Under the pieces are notes generated by a model, which was not told the origin of the DNA, ran no database searches, and saw only the letters and a list, made by a program, of their open reading frames with translations. Both the position numbers and the translations under genes were made by a program. A stretch of DNA of 64,000 nt from Streptomyces sp. V4I2 (GTDB lineage: Bacteria; Actinomycetota; Actinomycetes; Streptomycetales; Streptomycetaceae), in contig NZ_JAUSZM010000003.1 in NCBI RefSeq assembly GCF_030817655.1, positions 620,001-684,000 of the forward strand, in the 5' to 3' direction. This document shows, one piece after another, positions 34,644-43,839 of this stretch (the first letter of the stretch is position 1; every line of letters starts with the position of its first letter).

Positions 34644-35237
34644 GTGACGGCGCGACGTTTCGCGACCGGCCCGGAACTGCTCGAGGGGATGTTCCCCTGT
34701 GGAGACCACAGCATCGCGGCCCTGACCGAGGTGCTCAGGAGGTCAGCACAGATGGTGCAACGACCCAACTGGGACGCGCTGGTGGACTGCCTCCACGACT
34801 GGCACGGCCCCGGGCACGGCAACCGAGATGTCGCCATCCTGATCGACAACGCCGACGACCTCTCGGCGCGGAGTTCCTGGGACTGTTCGTCTCGGTTCTC
34901 TGTCAGGCGGCCTGGGCCGCGAACTTCCAGCTCGACGCCGACGGCATCCCGTACGAGGACCGTCCGCCGTTCGCTCTGCACTTCGTCCTACTGCTGGACC
35001 ACACCCCGCCCGCCGCCTTCACCGGCGAAAACTTTCAAAGCCGCGCGTCCAGACTCCGACGCGGGGCTGTGGCAGCCTGCGGACCGCCCGCACGCCACGG
35101 AGGCGTATCTGTTCCTCAACGGGCGGCGGCTCGACCATCCGCCCAAGTCGGCCGTGGTGCTCGTCCGCGATGCCGGCTCCGGAGCACTCGGCGTTGCCCT
35201 GCTCGCCCGACAGCTGCACGACTGGACCGTCGCCTGA
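34644..35237 (+). pseudogene. Hypothetical protein gene with two compensating frameshifts
   Basis: Start GTG 34644 (GGAG upstream) gives ATGPELLEGMFPCGDHSIAA-like coding until about 34862. The protein-like continuation then lies in another frame (LGAEFLGLFVSVLCQAAWAA, GIPYEDRPPFALHFVLLLDH), and near 35037 it returns to the first frame (ATEAYLFLNGRRLDHPPKSA) and ends at 35237. Read straight through, the middle is serine/proline-rich nonsense. Either the gene has two balancing indels or the sequence has errors there. The family was not recognised. Confidence 0.6.
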
Positions 35238-35421
35238 ACTGTGCCGTGGCCCGGGGCACCAAGGCTCACCGGCCCCGTGACCGGTGACCGGTTACGCCGC
35301 GAGTTGGATCAGGCGAAGGCCGACGCGGAGCGTCTCCGAGCGACAGTGGCGCTGCCGCTCGGAGACCGCTCCGTGGCGAGGGCCCCAGCGGCCCGGCCGG
35401 CCATGCGGCACTCCCCCTTGC

Positions 35422-36885
35422 TCAGCGGTTCCCGCCGCTCCCCTCCGGCACAATGCCGGTGCGGGCCACGTCGGCGTACCACCGCGCGCTGGCTTTGGGG
35501 ATGCGCTTGCCGGTCGGGTAGTCGACGTAGACGGCACCGAAGCGCTTGCTGTAGCCGTAGCCCCATTCGAAGTTGTCCAGCAGGGACCACAGGAAGTAGC
35601 CCCTCACGTCGGCGCCGGCGCCGATCGCTCGGTGCACGGCCGACAGATGGCCGTGGAGGTAGTCGATGCGTTCGGGGTCGGCCACCTCGCCCTGCGGGTT
35701 CACGTAATCGTCGAACGCGGCCCCGTTCTCGGTAATCATCAGAGGCATCGCGGGGAAATCTGCCTTCAGTCGCATCAGCAGGTCGTACAGGCCGCTGGGG
35801 TCGACCGCCCAGCCCATCGCGGTCGTACGGCCCGGAGGACGGTGGAAGGCGACCTTGTCGGCGCCCGGCCAGGGGCTGTGCTCGCTCTGCCCGTGGCCGT
35901 CGGAGCCGTGGCTGGCCTCGCCGGTGGCGGCGGAAACGAGCGTGGGTGTGTAGTAGTTGACGCCCAGGAAGTCCAGCGGCTGGTGGATCGTGGCGGTGTC
36001 GCCGTCCCGTACGAAGGACCAGTCGGTCAGGCTCGCCGTGTCCTGGAGGAGATCCTGGGGGTACTGGCCTTCGAGCACAGGGCCGGTGAAGACGCGGTTG
36101 GCCAGTGCGTCGATCCGGCGGGCCGCGTCGAGGTCCTCGGCGGCCTCGGTCAGCGCGCGGACGTGGTGGATGTTGAGCGTGATGGACGCCTGCGCCCGGG
36201 CGGGCAGTTCGGCGCGCAGCGCAGAGACGGCCTTGCCGTGGGCGAGGTTGAGGTGGTGCGCCGCGCGCAGGGCCGCGACCGGGTCGGTGCGCCCGGGCGC
36301 GTGGACACCCGAGCCGTATCCGAGGAAGGCGCTGCACCAGGGCTCGTTGAGGGTGATCCAGGTCTTCACCCGGTCCCCCAGCGCGCGGGCCGCCAGCGTC
36401 GCGTAGTCGGCGAACCGGTCTGCGGTGGCGCGCTCCGGCCAGCCGCCCGCGTCCTCCAGCTCCTGCGGCAGGTCCCAGTGGTAGAGGGTGACGACCGGTT
36501 CGATGCCCTTCTCCAGCAGTGCGTCGGTCAGGGCGCGGTAGAAGTCGAGTCCCTTCTCGACGGCCGGGCCCCGGCCGGTCGGCTGCACGCGCGGCCACGA
36601 CACGGAGAACCGGTAGGCGCTGACGCCCAGATCGGCCATGATCGCGATGTCTTCGCGCCAGCGGTGGTAGTGGTCGGTGGCGACGTCACCCGTGTCGCCG
36701 TTGCGCACTCTGCCGGGCGTGTGCGAGTAGGTGTCCCAGATGGAAGGGGTGCGTCCGTCCTCGGCGGCGGCGCCCTCGATCTGGTACGCGGCGGTCGCCG
36801 TGCCCCAGGTGAATCCCTGCGGGAACCTGAGGGCGGCGGTGTTCTCCGGGGCGGGCGCGACAGGTCGGGCTGCGGTGGTGGTCAC
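35422..36885 (-). CDS. bglC: Beta-glucosidase, glycoside hydrolase family 1
   Basis: A 487-residue GH1 TIM-barrel enzyme that splits cellobiose or other beta-glucosides in the cytoplasm. [19 protein letters not shown] is the family's N-terminal signature. The acid/base is E181 in TLNEPW and the nucleophile E386 in ITENG. Start GTG 36885 has GGAAGGA upstream; the protein has no signal peptide. It is the last gene of the operon with binding protein and permeases, matching the bglC position in Streptomyces cellobiose clusters. The symbol is by position and family. Confidence 0.93.
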   Translation of the reverse strand: MTTTAARPVAPAPENTAALRFPQGFTWGTATAAYQIEGAAAEDGRTPSIWDTYSHTPGRVRNGDTGDVATDHYHRWREDIAIMADLGVSAYRFSVSWPRVQPTGRGPAVEKGLDFYRALTDALLEKGIEPVVTLYHWDLPQELEDAGGWPERATADRFADYATLAARALGDRVKTWITLNEPWCSAFLGYGSGVHAPGRTDPVAALRAAHHLNLAHGKAVSALRAELPARAQASITLNIHHVRALTEAAEDLDAARRIDALANRVFTGPVLEGQYPQDLLQDTASLTDWSFVRDGDTATIHQPLDFLGVNYYTPTLVSAATGEASHGSDGHGQSEHSPWPGADKVAFHRPPGRTTAMGWAVDPSGLYDLLMRLKADFPAMPLMITENGAAFDDYVNPQGEVADPERIDYLHGHLSAVHRAIGAGADVRGYFLWSLLDNFEWGYGYSKRFGAVYVDYPTGKRIPKASARWYADVARTGIVPEGSGGNR

Positions 36886-36981
36886 GTGGGTCCTTCCAGA
36901 TGGACTGCTAGGCGGGGCGAGAGCGGCGAAGCGGGGTGGCCGGCGTCGATGGGCCTCGGCATCGGGGGAACGGCAGGGTGC

Positions 36982-37923
36982 TCATCCCTTGACCGCTCCC
37001 TGCATGATGCCGCCGACGATCTGACGGCCGAAGACGATGAACAGGGCGAGCAGGGGCAGCGTGCCGAGGAGCGCGCCCGCCATGATCAGCGACTGGTCAC
37101 GCACGTATCCCGCGCTGAGCTGGGTGAGGGCGACGGGCACCGTCGGATTGGTCATGTCGAGCACGATGAAAGGCCAGAAGAAGTCGTTCCAGGCGTGCAC
37201 GAACGTGATCATGAACAGCACGGCCATGGGAGGCCGGGCGATCGGCAGCACGATGCTCCAGAAGATGCGCAGGGAGTGCGCACCGTCCACGCGCCCGGCC
37301 TCGACGAGTTCGTCGGGCAACGCCTCGGACAGGTACTGCCGCATGAAGAACACGCCGACGGCGCTGACGAGCGTGGGGAAGATGACGGCGGGCAGCTTCT
37401 GGCCCCAGCCCAGTTCGGTCATCATCATGAACAGCGGTACGACGCCGAGCTGCGGCGGCACCATCATCGTGCCGATCACCAGCATCAGCAGGATGTTGCG
37501 GCCTTTGAAGCGGAGTTTGGCGAACGCGAAGCCGGCGAGGGTGGCGAACAGCACCGTGGACAGGGCGATCACGCCGGCCACGATCAGGCTGTTGAGCATG
37601 GCCTTGCCCAGCGCGGCGTCCTGCCAGGCCTTGCCGAGGTTCTCCAGCAGGTGGGGTCCCGGCAGGAACGGCGGAGGCGTCTGGGTGACACGCGTGTTGT
37701 CGGTCGACGCCGCCACCATCGTCCAGTAGAGCGGGAAGAGCGAGAACAGCGCCGCGATTCCCAGGAGGATGTAGGCGACGGGACCCGCGTGGTGCTGTCG
37801 TCCGGCGCCCGGGTGCCGGAACAGTCCTCGGCGTCGTCGGCCGGACGGGGTGGTCTTGCGGGCGTTGCGCTCGGTCCCGGGGCGCGCGTCCGCCGTCCGG
37901 ACCGGGATGCTGTCTGTGGTCAT
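36982..37923 (-). CDS. cebG: Carbohydrate ABC transporter permease, MalG type (CebG-like)
   Basis: A 313-residue permease with six helices. The EAA loop reads ELVEAGRVDGAHSLRIFWSI followed by VLPIARP, and the C-terminus GRQIVGGIMQGAVKG is typical of MalG proteins. A GGGAGG ribosome site precedes ATG 37923. It pairs with the MalF-type permease 13 bp upstream; together they form the channel for a beta-glucoside taken from the lipoprotein. No ATPase gene is present, so a shared MsiK-like ATPase elsewhere is expected, as is usual in Streptomyces. Confidence 0.92.
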   Translation of the reverse strand: MTTDSIPVRTADARPGTERNARKTTPSGRRRRGLFRHPGAGRQHHAGPVAYILLGIAALFSLFPLYWTMVAASTDNTRVTQTPPPFLPGPHLLENLGKAWQDAALGKAMLNSLIVAGVIALSTVLFATLAGFAFAKLRFKGRNILLMLVIGTMMVPPQLGVVPLFMMMTELGWGQKLPAVIFPTLVSAVGVFFMRQYLSEALPDELVEAGRVDGAHSLRIFWSIVLPIARPPMAVLFMITFVHAWNDFFWPFIVLDMTNPTVPVALTQLSAGYVRDQSLIMAGALLGTLPLLALFIVFGRQIVGGIMQGAVKG

Positions 37924-37936
37924 GGAAACCTCCCGG

Positions 37937-38926
37937 TCAGGCCTTGCGCGCCAGGACGCGCTTGACGACTCGTTGGACGACGAACACGAGGATGAGCACG
38001 AGGAACATCGCCCAGGCGACCGTGGCGGCCCGGCCCATCTGGTAGTTCTTCCAGCCCTCCTCGTACAGCAGCAGACCCAGCGTCTGGTACTGGTTGTCCG
38101 CTCCCCCGGTGATGCCGTTGGGACCCTGGCCGAAGATCAGGGGCTCACCGAAGAGCTGGGTGGCGCCGATCGTGGACAGGACGATGGTGAACACGATGGT
38201 GGAGCGGATGCCGGGGACGGTGACCGTCAGGAACTGCTGCCACCGCGAGGCGCCGTCGATGGCCGCGGCTTCGTACCGGTCGCGAGGGATCGCCTGCATC
38301 GCGGCGAGATAGAGCAGGGCGTTGTAGCCGGTCCAGCGCCAGATGACGATCGAGGAAATCGCCGTCTGTGCGGCCCACTTGTTGTTCTCCCAGTCGATGT
38401 TGTCGACACCCACCAGGCTCAGCATCCAGTTGATCATGCCGAAGTCGCGTTCGAAGAGCATCGTGAACACGAGGGCCGCGGCGCCCACCGAAGTGGCGTA
38501 CGGGGTCAGGGCGGCGACGCGGAAGAACGTCGAGCCGCGCAGCCGGTAGTTGAGCAGGTGTGCCAGCCCGAGCGCCATCAGCAGCTGCGGCACGGTCGAC
38601 AGGACGCCGATGGTGATGGTGTTGAGCAGCGCGTTCCAGAAGCGGTCGTCGTCCCACAGGGCCGTGTAGTTGTCGAAGCCGACCCACTCCATGAGGTTCA
38701 GGGTCGACAGTTCGACGCGGTGCAGCGAGATCCACGAGGTGTAGATGAGCGGGTAGAAGCTGAAGGCGGCGAAGACGATGAAGAACGGGGCGACGAAGGC
38801 GTACGGGGCGCCCCGGAGGTCGATGCGGTGCAGCAGCGTACGGCGCCGCTGACGGTCCCCGCCGGTCCCGGCCGGCGGGGCGGTGCCGGCCGCACCGTGT
38901 GGGGGTGTCGAGGTGGAGATGGCCAC
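37937..38926 (-). CDS. cebF: Carbohydrate ABC transporter permease, MalF type (CebF-like)
   Basis: A 329-residue permease. A cytoplasmic N-terminus precedes APFFIVFAAFSFYPLIYTSW, the first helix, and the EAA loop is YEAAAIDGASRWQQFLTVTV followed by PGIRS. Six helices in all. The GTG start at 38926 follows GGAAGG. It is translated between the binding protein (110 bp upstream) and the MalG partner. Function as a sugar channel is certain by family; substrate is inferred from the linked beta-glucosidase. Confidence 0.92.
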   Translation of the reverse strand: MAISTSTPPHGAAGTAPPAGTGGDRQRRRTLLHRIDLRGAPYAFVAPFFIVFAAFSFYPLIYTSWISLHRVELSTLNLMEWVGFDNYTALWDDDRFWNALLNTITIGVLSTVPQLLMALGLAHLLNYRLRGSTFFRVAALTPYATSVGAAALVFTMLFERDFGMINWMLSLVGVDNIDWENNKWAAQTAISSIVIWRWTGYNALLYLAAMQAIPRDRYEAAAIDGASRWQQFLTVTVPGIRSTIVFTIVLSTIGATQLFGEPLIFGQGPNGITGGADNQYQTLGLLLYEEGWKNYQMGRAATVAWAMFLVLILVFVVQRVVKRVLARKA

Positions 38927-39036
38927 CGGAAGGCGTCCTTCCTGGAGGGTGAGAGAGGCGAGCAGGGGCCCGGCGGCCCAGACAGGCAGTGCATGGGGCG
39001 CCGAGCTGCTGCGGAGATGGGCAACAGGGCCCTCGG

Positions 39037-40350
39037 TCAGCCGGCGGCCTTCTCGATGCGCGTGTCAGTGGTCTTCCATGCCTCGTTCGGGCTCTTGTTC
39101 TGCGCCTCGATCAAGGTCAGACCCTGCGAGAAGATGTCCTTGATGGTGCCGTCCTTACGGCCGAGCACCTGCTCGTCGGGGATCTCCTGGGCCGCGGCGC
39201 TGAAGATCTTGCCGATGGGCGCGCCACTGAAGTAGTCCGACTTGGCATCGACCACTTCGGGCAGGGACAACGCGGTCTGCGACGAGGGGAAGTTGCCGAT
39301 CTCCTTGAAGAGGTAGGCCTGCTGCTCGGGGGCGGTGAGCCAGGCCACGAGCTCCTGCGCCTCTTTCTTGACAGGGCTCTTGTCCATCACGCCGAGGAAC
39401 GCTCCGCCCCAGTTGGCGCCCTTGGGTGCCTTGGCGACGTCCCACTTGCCCTTGTTCTTCGGGCCCGCCTTCTCGCTGATGTGGGCGAGCATCCATGCCG
39501 GGCAGACGGTGGTGGCGAAGGTGCTGTTGGCCAGGCCGGGGTCCCAACCGGGCTGGAACTGGCGGAGCTTCGCGGTGAGATCGGACGTGGCCGCCTCGGA
39601 GGCCAGCTTCCACGCGTCCTTCACGACAGGGTTGGTCTTGTAGATCAGCTCGCCCTGCTTGTCGTAGAACTGCTGGGAGTTGCCGTAGATCATGGCGTTG
39701 AACAGTCCGCTGGAGCTGTCCATGTAGGCGACCTTGTCGGCCTTCGAGTTCTGCTTGAACCGCTTGCCCGTGGCGACGTACTTCGACCAGTCGCCGTCCC
39801 ACAGCTTGGCGACCTCGTCGCGGTTGGTGGGCAGGCCGGCCTGCTCGAAGAGGTCCTTGCGGTAGCAGACCGCCATCGGGCCGATGTCGGTGCCGAGGCC
39901 GATGACCTTCTTGTCCGCGGTGGTGACCTGGCTCTGCTTCCACGGAAGGAAGTGGTCCGTCCCGGCCACGCCGGCCAGATCGACGAACTTGTCCTTCTGG
40001 GTGTCGGACAGTTCCTTGGCCCTACCAATTTCTATGCCCTGGATGTCCTTCAGTCCGCTGCCGGCGGCCAAGTGGGTCTGCAGGGCGGTGTAGTAGGTCT
40101 GCTCGTCGCCCGCGACGTCCGCCTTGATGACGACGTTCGGGTGTTCCTTCATGTACTTGTCGAGCAGACCGGTCTCCTTGAAGCCCATGACGCCGAACAG
40201 CCCCATGGTGATGGTGACCTTGCCGTCCTTCTTCCCCCCGCCGGTCCCCCCGTCGCTGCTGCCCCCGCAGCCCACGACCAGCCCGAGAGCCGACGCGGCC
40301 GACACGGCGGCCAAGACTCTCGTACGCAACTTCCTTCGGAACTTGTCCAT
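39037..40350 (-). CDS. cebE: Sugar ABC transporter substrate-binding lipoprotein (CebE-like)
   Basis: A 437-residue exported lipoprotein. MDKFRRKLRT then a hydrophobic stretch ends in the lipobox LVVGC (Cys28), followed by a Gly/Ser/Lys linker and an extracellular-solute-binding family-1 fold (KVTITMGLFGVMGFKETGLL and later EIGNFPSSQTALSLPEVV). It should capture cellobiose or a related beta-glucoside outside the membrane. AGGAGG lies six bases before ATG 40350. Two LacI-type operators lie about 80-110 bp upstream of the start. Confidence 0.92.
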   Translation of the reverse strand: MDKFRRKLRTRVLAAVSAASALGLVVGCGGSSDGGTGGGKKDGKVTITMGLFGVMGFKETGLLDKYMKEHPNVVIKADVAGDEQTYYTALQTHLAAGSGLKDIQGIEIGRAKELSDTQKDKFVDLAGVAGTDHFLPWKQSQVTTADKKVIGLGTDIGPMAVCYRKDLFEQAGLPTNRDEVAKLWDGDWSKYVATGKRFKQNSKADKVAYMDSSSGLFNAMIYGNSQQFYDKQGELIYKTNPVVKDAWKLASEAATSDLTAKLRQFQPGWDPGLANSTFATTVCPAWMLAHISEKAGPKNKGKWDVAKAPKGANWGGAFLGVMDKSPVKKEAQELVAWLTAPEQQAYLFKEIGNFPSSQTALSLPEVVDAKSDYFSGAPIGKIFSAAAQEIPDEQVLGRKDGTIKDIFSQGLTLIEAQNKSPNEAWKTTDTRIEKAAG

Positions 40351-40426
40351 TTCGTCCTCCTAGCGGCGGCGCTGACGCACCGGAGTTCGAGCCCCACGGT
40401 CCGCTCCGCAGGCCCCATTTGTCCGG

Positions 40427-40462
40427 TGGGAACGTTCCCAAACGGCGATGGGAACGTGCCCA
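40427..40462. promoter_or_regulatory. Two LacI-type operators upstream of the binding-protein gene
   Basis: TGGGAACGTTCCCA (40427-40440) is a perfect 14-bp palindrome; TGGGAACGTGCCCA (40449-40462) is the same with one change. Their centres are 22 bp apart, two turns of the helix. They resemble the CebR box TGGGAGCGCTCCCA of Streptomyces but differ at the fifth and sixth positions of each arm. Confidence 0.88.
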
Positions 40463-40634
40463 CTCAGGAGCCCGAAGCCTGGCCGCCGCGAAAGGTGTCT
40501 GTCAAGAAGTTGAATCCACTTCGTTGCGGGAAGATGTCCCGCCCTCGAGATCAGACCCTGCGGACGCGCCGCGGCGGTCTGGCACAATGCGCAGGTGAAA
40601 GCCGTCTGGGCAGCGCGGATGCGAGGGAGGCGTC

Positions 40635-41651
40635 ATGGGGGGCAGGCAACGCCCGACCATCAAGACCGTGGCCGCGCGCGCCGGCGTCGGACGCACCACG
40701 GTTTCACGAGTCATCAACGGCTCGGAGCTCGTCAGTGACAAAGCCAGGGCCGCCGTCCTCGCCGCCATCGCCGAGCTGAACTACGTACCCAACTCGGTTG
40801 CCCGGGGGCTGGTGACGAGCAGGACGAACTCCGTGGCCCTGGTCATCCCCGAGTCGGAGAGCAGACTGGGCTCCGAGCCCTACTTCTCGGCGGTGATCCG
40901 CGGGGTCAGCACCGCCCTCGCAGAGACCCGGACCCAGCTCCAACTGATGCTCGTACGCGACCAGGCCGAGCGTGACCAGCTCACCGAGTCGGTGGCGGAG
41001 CGGCGCGTCGACGGAGTGCTCCTGGTCTCGGTGCACGAGCACGATCCACTGCCGGGGCTGCTGGAGGACATGGGGCTGCCCACGGTGCTCGCCGGGCGCC
41101 GCTCCCCCGACGAGTCGCTCAGCCACGTGCACTCCGACAACGCGGGCGGGGCCGCGACGGCCGTCAGCCACCTCCTCGCGCGGGGGCGGCGGACCGTCGC
41201 CACCATCAGCGGCCCCCTCGACATGGACGTGGCGCGCAGCCGGCTCCAGGGCTGGCGCGAGACCCTGGAGAAGGCGGGGCACGAGGCCACGGACCGACTC
41301 GTGGCCTCGGGCGACTTCACCGAGGAGGGCGGCGAGGCCGCGATGCGTTCACTCATTGAACAAGTCCCCGAGCTCGACGCCGTGTTCGTCGCCTCGGACG
41401 TCATGGCGGCCGGGGCGCTGGTGGAGCTGCGCAGGCAGGGGAGGGGCGTCCCCGACGAGGTGGCGGTGGTCGGATTCGACGACTCCATCATCGCCCGGCA
41501 CAGCAATCCGCCCCTCACCACCGTGCGTCAGCCCGTCGAGGAGATCGGCAGCATGATCGCCCACATCCTGATGGAGGAGATCGGCGATCCCGAGTCACCG
41601 CGTCGGCATGTCACGCTTCCCACCGAGCTCGTCGTGCGTGAATCGTCATGA
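40635..41651 (+). CDS. LacI-family repressor (CebR-like)
   Basis: A 338-residue regulator. The helix-turn-helix is TIKTVAARAGVGRTTVSRVI followed by NGSELVSDKARAAV; the hinge helix is YVPNSVARGLVTSR; the rest is a periplasmic-binding-protein-like effector domain with DAVFVASDVMAAGAL and VAVVGFDDS. GGAGG lies six bases before ATG 40635. It is divergent from the transport operon, with two operators between, so it most likely represses that operon until the imported sugar binds. It is not identical to textbook CebR, so the exact inducer is open. Confidence 0.92.
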   Translation: MGGRQRPTIKTVAARAGVGRTTVSRVINGSELVSDKARAAVLAAIAELNYVPNSVARGLVTSRTNSVALVIPESESRLGSEPYFSAVIRGVSTALAETRTQLQLMLVRDQAERDQLTESVAERRVDGVLLVSVHEHDPLPGLLEDMGLPTVLAGRRSPDESLSHVHSDNAGGAATAVSHLLARGRRTVATISGPLDMDVARSRLQGWRETLEKAGHEATDRLVASGDFTEEGGEAAMRSLIEQVPELDAVFVASDVMAAGALVELRRQGRGVPDEVAVVGFDDSIIARHSNPPLTTVRQPVEEIGSMIAHILMEEIGDPESPRRHVTLPTELVVRESS

Positions 41652-42017
41652 GCCGGTGAGGGGTGCTGGTGGTTCAGGCGGAGCGCGTTGCCTCGACACG
41701 CGTCCGCGGCAGGGCCGGCCCAGATGCTGTTGCCCACGGCGTCATCCCAACCGCACCGAGTGGCTGCGGGGACAGGTCCAATCCGGCGCACTGCGGCTCG
41801 GCGCGGGCTGGTTCACGGCCATCAAGGTCCCCCACCCGTGGACGAGTTCGCACGTTCCTTGACCGGGCATCGTCTGCACCTGGCCGGAGCGGGAGGCCCC
41901 GCCCTCGCATCGCATCACAGTCGCCTGCAGACGGCCGTCGGCAGCGCCAGTCGGCCACGTCGACGGACGGCGGAACAGAGCGCCCGAAGCGGCCATGAAC
42001 ACCCTTTCGGGCGTCGG
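41652..42017. other. Gap between the LacI and TOPRIM genes
   Basis: About 365 bases between two convergent genes. No recognisable gene, repeat or strong hairpin was found; open frames here have no family resemblance or ribosome sites. Confidence 0.5.
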
Positions 42018-42635
42018 TCACAGGCTCGTGACGAGGTCGTCGAGCGGGGCCGGTACCTGCCCAAGGTCGAGCGTCTCCACCAGGAGACGGCCGTAGCGGA
42101 TCTTGCGGCCCTTCTTCGTGCCGAGGAAGCGCCGCAACTGCTGGTGCCGGGGCCGACCGTGCTGTGCGGGCTGGTGCAGGAAGGTCTGCCAGGCCCGCAG
42201 GTCGCCCTCCGCGCGGATGATCTCCTCGACCCGCGCCGTGCCCAACGCGCGGATGAGCTCGTCCTCCAGGTCGGCCACACACACGAAGAAGCCCCGGTGC
42301 GGCGCCCGGGCCCGTTTCAGGCCGCGTTCGTAGAAGGGCTGCTCGCGCTCGTCGCACAGTCCTGCCAGGCGCAGACCAAGACCGGGTGGGCCCAGAAGGC
42401 CGGCGTAGCGGCCGACGCTCATCGCCCCACCCATCGACACGACGCACACTCCTTCGGCGGCCAGGTCCCGGCCACGCCGTGCGGCCAGCGCCTCGACGGC
42501 CGCGAGGTCACTCGGTCCTTCCAACAGCACCGCCGTCCGTACCCCCAGCTGTACAGCCAGATCAGTCGCCGGTTCGCCGGGACCGCCGGCCGCCCAGCGA
42601 CCGACCGCGTCCCGGAATGCGCGCATGTCCGCCAT
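42018..42635 (-). CDS. TOPRIM-domain protein (OLD-like TOPRIM)
   Basis: A 205-residue protein that is essentially one TOPRIM domain. AVLLEGPSDLAAVEALAARR carries the catalytic-type glutamate, VVSMGGAMSVGRYAG is the following strand-loop, and GLCDEREQ supplies part of the DxD-type motif. The C-terminus FLGTKKGRKIRYGRLLVETL is basic. TOPRIM domains cut or join nucleic acid in primases, topoisomerases and OLD nucleases; here there is no ATPase half. The start ATG 42635 is chosen because the upstream frame is antisense-like; its ribosome site is weak. Confidence 0.78.
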   Translation of the reverse strand: MADMRAFRDAVGRWAAGGPGEPATDLAVQLGVRTAVLLEGPSDLAAVEALAARRGRDLAAEGVCVVSMGGAMSVGRYAGLLGPPGLGLRLAGLCDEREQPFYERGLKRARAPHRGFFVCVADLEDELIRALGTARVEEIIRAEGDLRAWQTFLHQPAQHGRPRHQQLRRFLGTKKGRKIRYGRLLVETLDLGQVPAPLDDLVTSL

Positions 42636-42706
42636 GGGACGAGTCTGCACGTCCGACGACCGCCAGGGCATGGAATATTCGACGCCCCGTTCGGCATGCC
42701 CACGGT

Positions 42707-43147
42707 TCAGGGGCGCGGCCTGCCGGACCCACGGTCCCGGCTTACGGCGGACTGGATCCGCATGCCGGGCCGGCGGCGGTGAACGGTCAGGTACGACATA
42801 CCGCGCTCGCCCGCCTCCAGGCCGCGGGTGGAGCCGTGGGGCAGCCAGACCAGGCTGCCTTCGCCCAGCGCGTGCGGTCCCTCCGGGGTGAGCAGGGTGC
42901 CGTCTCCCGCCACGACCAGCAGGAGTACGTCCAGGTCCGGCTCGGCATGGGCTTCGACGCGCTGCTCGGACACGAGCCGGACGATGTTGGCGTCGATCTG
43001 CCGGCCGGGCTCGGACAGCCTCCACACCGCGCCCGTCGATGCCGGGCCGAGCGCCTCCAGCGCCTCGGTGTCGAACAGAATCCGAGGCACCGGCGCGCCA
43101 TCGGCCGGGCCCGGGGAGTCGCCGTCTGCCACAGTCACTGCCACCAT
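42707..43147 (-). CDS. Cupin-like small protein divergent from nsrR
   Basis: A 146-residue protein with a single cupin-like barrel: VEAHAEPDLDVLLLVVAGDG followed by TLLTPEGPHALGEGSLVWLP and HGSTRGLEAGERG. AAGGCGAG lies eight bases before the ATG at 43147; an earlier in-frame start at 43276 would overlap the NsrR site. It shares the promoter region with nsrR, so it may be controlled by nitric oxide. Function unknown. Confidence 0.75.
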   Translation of the reverse strand: MVAVTVADGDSPGPADGAPVPRILFDTEALEALGPASTGAVWRLSEPGRQIDANIVRLVSEQRVEAHAEPDLDVLLLVVAGDGTLLTPEGPHALGEGSLVWLPHGSTRGLEAGERGMSYLTVHRRRPGMRIQSAVSRDRGSGRPRP

Positions 43148-43254
43148 CCGATCTCGCCTTGCCTTCTCCGTCGCCGGCATGGGCCGGCCCTGTGCCGGGG
43201 GAACGCCGGACGCAGCCGCCCGTGACGCACTCCACACGGTCACACCATCCATCA

Positions 43255-43278
43255 AATAGGAATCTAGCATTCGCATTT
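43255..43278. promoter_or_regulatory. Probable NsrR operator in the nsrR/cupin promoter
   Basis: On the minus strand it reads AAATGCGAA-N9-CCTATT, the same 24-base pattern as the site before hmp. It lies 15 bp before the nsrR start codon and resembles the known NsrR sites of Streptomyces hmp genes, so autoregulation is likely. Confidence 0.75.
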
Positions 43279-43293
43279 GCTAGCGTCCGGGCT

Positions 43294-43734
43294 GTGAGAC
43301 TGACGAAGTTCACCGACCTGGCGCTGCGCTCCGTCATGCGTCTGGCGGTCTGCGCCGACGACGAGGTGCTCACCACCCGCGAGGTGGCCGAAGCCATGGA
43401 CGTGCGGCACACCCACACGGCGAAGGCGATCACGCGCCTGCAACACCTTGGCGTGGTCGAGGCCCGGCGCGGCCGCGGCGGCGGTCTCGCCCTGACCGGC
43501 CTCGGCAGGCGAGCCTCGGTGGGCTGGCTGGTGCGTGAACTCGAGGGCGAGGGCGAGGTCGTCTCCTGCGACGACCCACCGTGTCCCCTGCGCGGGGCCT
43601 GCCGTCTGCGGCGCGCACTGCGCGACGCCCAGGAGGCGTTCTACGCCACGCTCGATCCGCTGACCGTGGCCGACCTCGTCACCTCGCCCACCGGGCCGGT
43701 GCTGATCGCTCTGGCCGGCCCTCCCGCGGAATAG
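43294..43734 (+). CDS. nsrR: NsrR, nitric-oxide-sensing Rrf2-family repressor
   Basis: A 146-residue Rrf2 protein. MRLTKFTDLALRSVMRLAV and the helix-turn-helix TTREVAEAMDVRHTHTAKAI lead to an iron-sulfur region with cysteines C92, C97 and C103 (SCDDPPCPLRGAC) that hold a [4Fe-4S] cluster. Nitrosylation of the cluster by NO releases DNA. The start is GTG 43294; earlier codons in the frame lie over the operator. It precedes hmp on the same strand, and matching operators lie before both genes. Confidence 0.93.
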   Translation: MRLTKFTDLALRSVMRLAVCADDEVLTTREVAEAMDVRHTHTAKAITRLQHLGVVEARRGRGGGLALTGLGRRASVGWLVRELEGEGEVVSCDDPPCPLRGACRLRRALRDAQEAFYATLDPLTVADLVTSPTGPVLIALAGPPAE

Positions 43735-43805
43735 AGCCAAGCCCTGGCACCCACCCCGGCCGTCACGGCCATCACGCTCCCTGGGGTGCGGTCACACACG
43801 CCTCA

Positions 43806-43829
43806 AAATGCGAAGATCACTTACCTATT
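43806..43829. promoter_or_regulatory. Probable NsrR operator before hmp
   Basis: AAATGCGAAGATCACTTACC followed by TATT shares the first nine and last six bases with the nsrR-promoter site at identical spacing. It ends ten bases before the hmp start codon and overlaps the ribosome binding region, where bound NsrR would block expression. Confidence 0.78.
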
Positions 43830-43839
43830 AGGAGTCCCA

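Noticed and set aside
35284..37965. An 893-codon open frame on the plus strand across the beta-glucosidase and permease genes
   Set aside because: It crosses two well-supported minus-strand genes and their gap and lacks any known domain; it is a third-position GC artefact.
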